58,875 nt of DNA, from contig NZ_MUNX01000064.1 in assembly GCF_002001005.1 (NCBI RefSeq), positions 1 through 58,875 of the forward strand, given 5' to 3'. This document shows positions 52,561-58,875 of this stretch, piece by piece; positions within the stretch are counted from its first letter, which is position 1; each line of letters starts with the position of its first letter. The position numbers and the translations under genes were made by a program. This DNA is from Flavobacterium sp. A45 (GTDB lineage Bacteria; Bacteroidota; Bacteroidia; Flavobacteriales; Flavobacteriaceae). The notes under the pieces are model-generated. The model saw nothing but the letters and a program-made list of their open reading frames with translations, was not told the origin of the DNA and did no database searches.

Positions 52561-53583
52561 ATGAATGAAAACTTAGATCCGACCAATAATAACTTTAGTT
52601 CTGAAGAACTGGATATTGAAAAAAAATTGAGGCCATTATCGTTTGATGATTTTGCGGGTCAGGATCAAGTATTGGAGAATTTAAAGGTTTTTGTTGCTGC
52701 GGCTAATCAAAGAAATGAAGCTCTTGATCATACGCTGTTTCATGGGCCTCCAGGTTTGGGAAAAACAACTTTGGCTAATATTTTGGCCAATGAATTGGAG
52801 GTAGGCATCAAAATTACTTCTGGACCTGTTTTGGACAAGCCAGGTGATTTAGCTGGATTGCTTACCAATCTTGAAGAAAGAGATGTTTTGTTTATAGACG
52901 AGATTCATCGTTTGAGTCCGATAGTCGAAGAGTACTTATATTCGGCTATGGAGGATTTTAAGATTGATATCATGATCGAATCGGGTCCAAATGCAAGGAC
53001 AGTTCAAATCAATTTGAATCCATTCACGCTTATTGGTGCGACTACCCGTTCAGGGCTTTTGACTGCTCCAATGCGTGCTCGTTTTGGTATTTCCTCAAGA
53101 CTGCAATACTATACCACGGAGCTTTTGACCACTATTGTCGAACGTAGTGCCATGATTTTCAAAATGCCGATTACTATGGAAGCCGCTATCGAAATTGCTG
53201 GCAGAAGCAGAGGGACGCCTCGAATTGCAAATGCGTTATTGCGTCGTGTTCGTGATTTTGCTCAAATAAAAGGAAATGGAACAATCGATATTGAAATTGC
53301 CCGTTATGCCTTAAAGGCATTAAATGTAGATGCTCATGGTTTGGACGAAATGGACAATAAAATTTTGAATACCATCATTGATAAGTTCAAAGGAGGTCCT
53401 GTTGGTTTGTCGACATTGGCAACAGCTGTGTCCGAAAGTAGCGAAACTATTGAGGAAGTTTATGAGCCATTTTTGATTCAGGAAGGTTTCATTATGCGAA
53501 CACCTAGAGGGCGTGAAGTTACCGAAAAAGCTTATAAGCATTTGGGAAAAATAAATACCAATATTCAAGGTGGGTTATTTTAA
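52561..53583 (+). CDS. ruvB: Holliday junction branch-migration helicase RuvB
   Basis: A 340-residue AAA+ ATPase that drives branch migration with RuvA. N-terminus [13 protein letters not shown]; Walker [13 protein letters not shown]; Walker [11 protein letters not shown]; sensor 1 GATTRSG; arginine-type segments APMRARFG; C-terminal winged helix ending [13 protein letters not shown]. It follows the cox terminator and stands alone; repeat copy C begins two bases after its stop. Confidence 0.97.
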   Translation: MNENLDPTNNNFSSEELDIEKKLRPLSFDDFAGQDQVLENLKVFVAAANQRNEALDHTLFHGPPGLGKTTLANILANELEVGIKITSGPVLDKPGDLAGLLTNLEERDVLFIDEIHRLSPIVEEYLYSAMEDFKIDIMIESGPNARTVQINLNPFTLIGATTRSGLLTAPMRARFGISSRLQYYTTELLTTIVERSAMIFKMPITMEAAIEIAGRSRGTPRIANALLRRVRDFAQIKGNGTIDIEIARYALKALNVDAHGLDEMDNKILNTIIDKFKGGPVGLSTLATAVSESSETIEEVYEPFLIQEGFIMRTPRGREVTEKAYKHLGKINTNIQGGLF

Positions 53584-53584
53584 T

Positions 53585-53669
53585 GGCTAGGAGAAATTCC
53601 TGCTATCCACTATATCTTTTTCTGCTTGAAGGAAGCAGAAAAGGAAGCCGTTTCTATCAGGGCTAGGGC
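53585..53669. repeat. Conserved-flank/variable-core hairpin element, copy C
   Basis: Left flank AATTCCTGCTATCCACTATA, right flank with CGTTTCTATCAGGGCTAGGG. The core hairpin TTTTCTGCTT/AAGCAGAAAA (53618-53642) differs from A and B; the extra T of the left arm can pair with the G that bulges in A and B. It sits between ruvB and queG in the same orientation as copies A and B. Confidence 0.75.
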
Positions 53670-53706
53670 TTTGATAGTGATTAAGATCTTTTTTAAAAAA
53701 TAAGTC

Positions 53707-54627
53707 ATAAATAATAAGTCAAAATACACGCAATTTATAAAATCCGAGGCCAAACGTCTCGGGTTTTTATCTTGTGGTATATCAAAAGCTGGCTTTCTGG
53801 AAAATGAAGCACCTCGTTTGGAAAACTGGCTGAATCAAAATTACAATGGACAGATGTCCTATATGGAGAATCATTTTGATAAACGTTTGGATCCCACTTT
53901 ACTCGTTGATGATGCCAAAAGTGTGGTATCTCTTTTATTAAATTACTACCCTTCAGAATTTCAAAATCCAGATTCCTATAAAATATCCAAATATGCCTAT
54001 GGGCAGGATTATCATTTTGTCATCAAAGACAAACTTAAAGAACTTCTTTTTTCGATAGAGTCAAATATAGGTGCAGTTTCTGGGCGCGCTTTTGTGGATT
54101 CTGCTCCTGTTTTGGATAAAGCTTGGGCCGCCAAAAGTGGTTTAGGCTGGATTGGCAAAAACAGTAATTTATTAACTCAAAAAGTTGGCTCTTTTTATTT
54201 CATCGCTGAGCTTATAATTGATTTGGATTTAGAATATGACCAAGCTGTTACGGACCATTGCGGTACCTGTACAGCCTGTATTGACGCTTGTCCAACAGAG
54301 GCTATTGTTGCGCCTTATGTCGTGGATGGCAGTAAATGCATTTCTTACTTCACTATTGAACTTAAAGAAAACATTCCTTCGGATATGAAGGGTAAATTTG
54401 ATGATTGGGCTTTTGGTTGTGATACTTGTCAAGACGTTTGCCCTTGGAATCGTTTTTCTAAATCCCACAATGAACCTTTGTTCAATGCAAATCCAGAATT
54501 ACTTTCAATGTCCAAGAAAGATTGGATAGAAATTACCGAGGAAATTTTCAAAATCGTGTTTAAGGATTCTCCTCTTAAACGGGCTAAATATCAGGGTCTT
54601 AATAGGAATATTTCGTTTCTAGAATAA
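53707..54627 (+). CDS. queG: Epoxyqueuosine reductase QueG, no canonical start codon
   Basis: A cobalamin- and iron-sulfur enzyme for the last step of queuosine synthesis. Motifs: [24 protein letters not shown] (catalytic Asp), [12 protein letters not shown] and [10 protein letters not shown] for two [4Fe-4S] clusters. The conserved N-terminus ([21 protein letters not shown]) is in frame from 53731. Between it and the in-frame stop TAA 53701-53703 there is no ATG, GTG or TTG. The best candidate is the ATA at 53707 (306 residues, family-like length). The TTG at 53818 would cut off about 37 conserved residues. Start loss, a sequence error or a rare start are all open. Confidence 0.85.
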   Translation: MNNKSKYTQFIKSEAKRLGFLSCGISKAGFLENEAPRLENWLNQNYNGQMSYMENHFDKRLDPTLLVDDAKSVVSLLLNYYPSEFQNPDSYKISKYAYGQDYHFVIKDKLKELLFSIESNIGAVSGRAFVDSAPVLDKAWAAKSGLGWIGKNSNLLTQKVGSFYFIAELIIDLDLEYDQAVTDHCGTCTACIDACPTEAIVAPYVVDGSKCISYFTIELKENIPSDMKGKFDDWAFGCDTCQDVCPWNRFSKSHNEPLFNANPELLSMSKKDWIEITEEIFKIVFKDSPLKRAKYQGLNRNISFLE

Positions 54628-54820
54628 TTCAATTTTTTTAACAAGTTTTTTGTATTACTTGTTGGTTTTGCTTCTTTCATTTTCTTTGTGAAATACTTAA
54701 TTTTTAGCTTGTAATTGATTGCTATTTAACGTTTTATTCGGCATTATGTCGATTAAAATGCTAATTGGCGACAAAAAACGCAGTTAAACGGATTTTGTTA
54801 ATAAGTTATTAATAATTATA

Positions 54821-54828
54821 TAGTTTTG
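54821..54828 (+). promoter_or_regulatory. Promoter -7 box of the large secreted protein
   Basis: TAGTTTTG matches TAnnTTTG, 38 bp before the ATG at 54867; the nearest TTG (54795-54797) is 23 bp upstream. The 239-bp gap 54628-54866 shows nothing else. Confidence 0.5.
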
Positions 54829-54866
54829 CAAAACCCATTCTATTTAAACTTAATGCTAAATTGATT

Positions 54867-57800
54867 ATGACAAACTTTACTTTGAAAAGGCTTAACCTTG
54901 TTAAGTCATTGTTTTTTATTGCTTTGTTTTTATTCAGTAGTCATACTGTTTTTTCTCAATTTTACACAACACATTATGTAGCTCCAGCTCCATGGCAATA
55001 CTTTAGTAAAGCTAATGAAATTATTATTGCTACAAATTCTACTACTACTGTTAGTGTCGAGTTGAAAAAAAGTGATGGGACTTTAATAGCAAATCTGACT
55101 GCCATTAAGGGAACGCCAGCAGTTTATCGTTTTTTGGGACTTCCAAGTGTTTTGGCTGTTCATCCAACTAATACAGTTATAAATGCGGCCGGATTAATAG
55201 TAACTAGTAATGGACCAACTTCGGTTAACTTAAGAAATGTAGCTTCTGATAATTTAGGATCTGAAGGGTCTGATGCTAACATAAAAGGGAATGCTTCGTT
55301 GACAAGTTTTGGGGATGCGGGAATAGGTGTTCGTTATAGAATAGGTTACTATAGAAATGGTGCTATTGCAGGCTCTGAAACGCCAACCTACAGTATATTA
55401 GCAATAAGTAATGGTACTACAGTAAGATTAAATGGTACTGTTTTAACAACATTAAACGCAGGACAAAGTTATTTGTTTCAAGCGCCAATTGGTTCTTTGG
55501 TTGAATCTTCGAATGGTACTGTAATGAATACCTCTGCTAGATTAGATGCTCCCGGTGGTTGTGGTGATGGTACTTTTGATCAAATTCCTCCGGAAGCTGT
55601 TTTGGGATCTGAATATTTTATTCAAAGAGGTAGAGGGAATAATACTGCGGAGCAAACTACGGTAGTTGCTACAAAGCCAAATACTGTTTTGACAATTAAT
55701 ACTTTTTCTATTACGGGTGCATTAACAGGTACAGTTACAACTACTCTAATTAATGCCGGTGATTTTCATACATTTATAAACGGAGTTCCTGGGACTGATT
55801 TTACTGCATCAAGAATTTCTGCAACAGAAAATGTAGCAGTTTATTCAGGAACAGCACAATCATGTGAAGTTGATATATCGGTAATTGCGCCAGTATCTGC
55901 TTGTGGGGGATCAAATTTTATAGAAACCAAAAAATTTAGAGCTTATAATACGGCTACTTCATTACCTTATTTTGGTTATGTACTTCTTAATGATGCTACA
56001 GCAGTTGTTGATGTTAATGGTGTTAATATTGAAACCCTTGCGGGAGCAAGATATCAATTAGGTACAACTGGATGGTATTTAATAAATTTTACGGATACAG
56101 AAATTAATAGCCCAGATATAATTTCGGTTTCAAGTTCAGCAAAGTTGACTGTTTCTATTGTACAGCAAGGAGGAGGGTTTTCTATGGCTGGTTTTTTCTC
56201 AAATTTTGCACAACAGCCGGATGATCCCACTTTGACTTATATTTCAGGTGGTGGATGTACTAATAATTCGGCAATTTTATCTACACCATTAGGATTTGCT
56301 CCTTATCAATGGTATTTTAATGGAGTTGCTATTTCAGGTCAAACTTCAAATACATATACAGCTACACAGACAGGTTCGTATTCAGTTGCGTCAACTTTAG
56401 TTTGTGGGTCACAGATTCAGTCAAAACCAGTAGTTGTTACTTTATGTACTGATCTTGAATTAGTAAAAACAGTTGATGTAGCTAACCCATGTGTAGGCTC
56501 AAATGTTGAGTTTACTGTTACAGTAACTAATTTAGGACCCAATAATGCTTCTGGATTATCGGTTAATGATTTATTGCCTTCAGGCTATACTTATATAAGT
56601 TCTGTGCCATCAGTTGGAACTTACAATTCAGGTACAGGTATTTGGAGTATAGGAAATTTAAATAATGCTCAAGTAATTACTTTAAAAGTTTTATGTAGAG
56701 TAAATGCTTCTGGAATCTATTTGAATACCGCTAGTATTCCGACAGGTAGTCAGCCAGATAGTAATACTGCGAACAATTCAGCTAGTGTATCGACTACTCC
56801 CGTTGCATTACCCACAGCTCTTTCTTTGACAGGAAGCACAATTTGCGTGTCACCAGGAGGAAATGGTACAATTTCGTCATCAACATCAGTTAGTGGAGTC
56901 ATTTATCAGTTGTATAATTCCAGTAACGTCGCGGTACAAAGCGCTAAAGCAGGAACAGGATCAGGATTAACATGGACTTTACTCCCAGCAGGGAACGGTT
57001 ATTATGTAACTGCTACTGTTGGTGGATCTTGTTCAGCAACTAGTGGGACTGTAGATGTAATTGCTGCAAATCCAGTCGCACCAAATGCTGCTGCACCAAC
57101 GCAGCCAACATGTGCAACACCAACAGGAAGTGTTTTGTTAAGTGGTTTGCCTCCGTCAGGGACTTGGACAGTGACAAGAATGCCGGGTTCAATAACGACA
57201 TCAGGAACTGGAACAACAGCAACTATCTCTAATTTGCCAGCGAATGCTACTTATACCTTTACAGTTACTAATGCTAGTGGTTGTGTTTCAAATACTAGTG
57301 CAAATATTGTTATTAATGCGGTTGCGGGGTTACCAATAACTACTGGTGTTACGATTTGTCAGGATGGTTCTGGTTCGTTGAGTTCTTCAGGTGTGTGTAA
57401 CACAACTACAATTTCAAGCGGACCTAATAATGCTGGGAATGGTACAAATGACAGTAGTATAGGAACTGGTGCTTGGACAAATACTGGAAATATAATCAAC
57501 ACATCTGATACTAATTTTGCTTCTCAGAATTTGGCATCAAATGCGATAACTAATTATCTTTTTGGAACTAATTACGGTTTTGCCATTCCGGCAGGAGCTA
57601 CAATAAATGGCATTAGAGTTGTTGTTAATCGTCAATCAAATTCTAATAGTATTGATGATTATAGTGTAAGGTTAGTTAGAGCAGGAGCTGTAGTTGGAAC
57701 AAATCTTTCTACAGGAGCAGGGTGGTCAAGAAATAGTTTTGGGGCGGTTACTTATGGATCAACAAATAATCTATGGGGTACTACTTGGACTCCTTCAGAT

Positions 57801-58875
57801 ATAAATGCTTCTGATTTTGGAGTAGCAATTTCAGCAATAAGTAGTTCAAATCAAACAAGACAACTTGATGTGGATTATATGCGAATCACAGTAACCTATA
57901 CCGTAAATGGTACTATAAATTGGTATACAGCATCTTCAGGCGGTATGTTAATAGGATCTGGTTCTCCTTTTAATCCAGTAGGTGTGCCTAGTTCAGGTTT
58001 ACCAAACACAAACACAGCCGGTACAACTACTTTTTACGCAGAATGTTCTGGTAATCCTGGCTGTAGAACTGCTACAGATTTTGTTATTAGAGCGACGCCA
58101 ACGACTGCAAACGCAGGGGCTGACCAAACGGGAGCAGCTACTTGCGGACTTACTACGGTTACTCTTGGCGCAAACGCTCCGACAGTGGGTGCTGGAAAAT
58201 GGACTATTGTAAGTGGAGTTGGTGGATCATTTGCTTTGGATACCAATCCAACTACCACTTTCACAGGAACAGATGGAACAGCTTATGTGCTGCGTTGGAC
58301 AATTTCTAATGCACCATGTATGGATTCAGTGGATGATGTTAATGTTACTTTTAATGCATTACCGGTAGCAACCACTTTGAGTTCAAATAGTCCAGTTTGT
58401 TCAGGAACTAATGCTGTTTTTACTATATCAGGTACGGCTGGTAACATAGTGACTTATACAGGAGCCGCTTCAGGTACTGCAACAATAGGCGTTGGAGGAA
58501 CTGTAGATGTTACAGTAACAGGGGTTTCTGCAACCACAACACTAAATATAACGAATGTTAGTAATGGTACATGTAGTCGTGCATTGAGTGTAACATCTAC
58601 AGTAAGTATAACACCAAAACCTGCAGATATAGTAACGAATCAAACCATTTGTTCGGGAGCGACCTTCACTTGGAACGGTACGGATTATACAACGAATCAG
58701 ACAGGAACAAGATTCCCAGGAGCAGACGGTTGTACTGCAGATCAAGTATTGAACTTGACTGTAACGCCAAAACCTGCAGATATAGTAACGAATCAAACCA
58801 TTTGTTCGGGAGCGACCTTCACATGGAACGGTACGGATTATACAACGAATCAGACAGGAACAAGATTCCCAGGAG
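54867..58875 (+). CDS. Giant secreted repeat protein, adhesin-like (partial, runs off the window)
   Basis: An uninterrupted frame of 1336 codons with no stop before the edge. Signal peptide at 1-32 (SSHTVFSQ). An N-terminal region to about 490 resembles IgGFc-binding-type domains of Bacteroidota surface proteins (PEAVLGSEYFIQRGRGNN, NAGDFHTFINGVPGTDF). An Ig-like Cys pair follows, then a DUF11 domain at about 528-643 (LVKTVDVANPCVGSNVEFTV), more Ig/PKD-like modules (ANAGADQTG near 1075) and, from codon 1250, 51-residue tandem repeats. The composition is rich in Thr, Ser, Asn and Gly. Type IX secretion and a C-terminal sorting domain are expected but lie beyond the window. Confidence 0.85.
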   Translation, partial: MTNFTLKRLNLVKSLFFIALFLFSSHTVFSQFYTTHYVAPAPWQYFSKANEIIIATNSTTTVSVELKKSDGTLIANLTAIKGTPAVYRFLGLPSVLAVHPTNTVINAAGLIVTSNGPTSVNLRNVASDNLGSEGSDANIKGNASLTSFGDAGIGVRYRIGYYRNGAIAGSETPTYSILAISNGTTVRLNGTVLTTLNAGQSYLFQAPIGSLVESSNGTVMNTSARLDAPGGCGDGTFDQIPPEAVLGSEYFIQRGRGNNTAEQTTVVATKPNTVLTINTFSITGALTGTVTTTLINAGDFHTFINGVPGTDFTASRISATENVAVYSGTAQSCEVDISVIAPVSACGGSNFIETKKFRAYNTATSLPYFGYVLLNDATAVVDVNGVNIETLAGARYQLGTTGWYLINFTDTEINSPDIISVSSSAKLTVSIVQQGGGFSMAGFFSNFAQQPDDPTLTYISGGGCTNNSAILSTPLGFAPYQWYFNGVAISGQTSNTYTATQTGSYSVASTLVCGSQIQSKPVVVTLCTDLELVKTVDVANPCVGSNVEFTVTVTNLGPNNASGLSVNDLLPSGYTYISSVPSVGTYNSGTGIWSIGNLNNAQVITLKVLCRVNASGIYLNTASIPTGSQPDSNTANNSASVSTTPVALPTALSLTGSTICVSPGGNGTISSSTSVSGVIYQLYNSSNVAVQSAKAGTGSGLTWTLLPAGNGYYVTATVGGSCSATSGTVDVIAANPVAPNAAAPTQPTCATPTGSVLLSGLPPSGTWTVTRMPGSITTSGTGTTATISNLPANATYTFTVTNASGCVSNTSANIVINAVAGLPITTGVTICQDGSGSLSSSGVCNTTTISSGPNNAGNGTNDSSIGTGAWTNTGNIINTSDTNFASQNLASNAITNYLFGTNYGFAIPAGATINGIRVVVNRQSNSNSIDDYSVRLVRAGAVVGTNLSTGAGWSRNSFGAVTYGSTNNLWGTTWTPSDINASDFGVAISAISSSNQTRQLDVDYMRITVTYTVNGTINWYTASSGGMLIGSGSPFNPVGVPSSGLPNTNTAGTTTFYAECSGNPGCRTATDFVIRATPTTANAGADQTGAATCGLTTVTLGANAPTVGAGKWTIVSGVGGSFALDTNPTTTFTGTDGTAYVLRWTISNAPCMDSVDDVNVTFNALPVATTLSSNSPVCSGTNAVFTISGTAGNIVTYTGAASGTATIGVGGTVDVTVTGVSATTTLNITNVSNGTCSRALSVTSTVSITPKPADIVTNQTICSGATFTWNGTDYTTNQTGTRFPGADGCTADQVLNLTVTPKPADIVTNQTICSGATFTWNGTDYTTNQTGTRFPG
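58614..58875 (+). repeat. 153-bp coding tandem repeat at the window end
   Basis: A unit starting PKPADIVTNQTICSG (58614) recurs at 58767, 153 bp later, and continues to the edge. Over the visible overlap the two differ at about one base (ACT versus ACA for Thr). Each 51-residue unit has two Cys. The near-identity implies recent amplification or gene conversion; the number of units is unknown. Confidence 0.9.

Noticed and set aside
57040..57222. Small minus-strand frames opposite the giant secreted protein (also near 58034 and 58542)
   Set aside because: The plus-strand frame is continuous from 54867 to the edge with a signal peptide; the short opposite frames are by-products of the repeats.
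58614..58875. CRISPR-like array
   Set aside because: The repeat unit is 153 bp, in frame and coding, with no spacers; it is a protein tandem repeat.

Overview
The window looks like chromosomal DNA of a flavobacterium (Bacteroidota, Flavobacteriaceae, most likely Flavobacterium). Support comes from the AT-rich composition, promoters of the Bacteroidota type (TTG about 19 bp before TAnnTTTG), almost no Shine-Dalgarno sequences, an alternative complex III respiratory operon, DUF3127 and DUF2723 proteins, and a very large secreted repeat protein. No rRNA, CRISPR array, prophage or transposase gene was found. One tRNA (Gln, anticodon TTG) is present.

Layout. 1-3.6 kb: the end of an unknown gene, a small secreted protein, a Rieske-like lipoprotein, greA, a HIT hydrolase and a secreted transglutaminase-like protein. 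3.8-7.3 kb: an orphan histidine kinase, a flavin reductase-like protein, a DUF3127 protein and aat. 7.4-15.2 kb: a complete thiamine operon on the minus strand, read from a TPP riboswitch as thiS-thiC-thiE2-thiD-thiE-thiG-[GxxExxY cassette]-thiH-thiF. 15.2-19.2 kb: tag, a lipoprotein, an exported Ppx/GppA-fold protein and an MFS transporter. 19.5-22.4 kb: translation operon rplM-rpsI-rpsB-tsf (minus strand). 22.7-34.5 kb: a LacI-type regulator, a small secreted protein, polA, a metallophosphoesterase, a Cys-less thioredoxin, a polysaccharide deacetylase, a DUF2723 glycosyltransferase-like membrane protein, tRNA-Gln and a double-Usp protein. 34.6-40.9 kb: rimP-nusA-infB, mtnN and a SPOR protein. 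41.1-52.5 kb: actABCDEF-coxBA, encoding alternative complex III plus an aa3-type oxidase; together they pass electrons from menaquinol through cytochrome c to oxygen. 52.6-54.6 kb: ruvB and queG. 54.9 kb to the end: the start of a giant adhesin-like protein that runs off the window inside a near-identical 153-bp tandem repeat.

The most unusual material is intergenic. (1) Three copies of a roughly 90-bp element (5043-5131, 39505-39602, 53585-53669) share their flanks, but each encloses a different self-complementary core. (2) A GxxExxY nuclease-fold gene bounded by 30-bp inverted repeats sits between thiG and thiH. Every thi junction without gene overlap carries some inverted repeat. (3) Terminator-shaped hairpins stand just inside the transcripts of greA and of rimP-nusA-infB. 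Both lie in divergent intergenic regions, so no upstream gene can own them, which suggests attenuation of genes that themselves control elongation and termination. (4) queG has no ATG, GTG or TTG in front of its conserved N-terminus, directly after one of the element copies.

Several proteins keep a fold but have lost its hallmark residues: the Rieske-like lipoprotein (both His ligands), the thioredoxin (both Cys) and ThiF (the Cys-x-x-Cys zinc knuckle). All functional calls rest on motifs read by eye; no database search was run.
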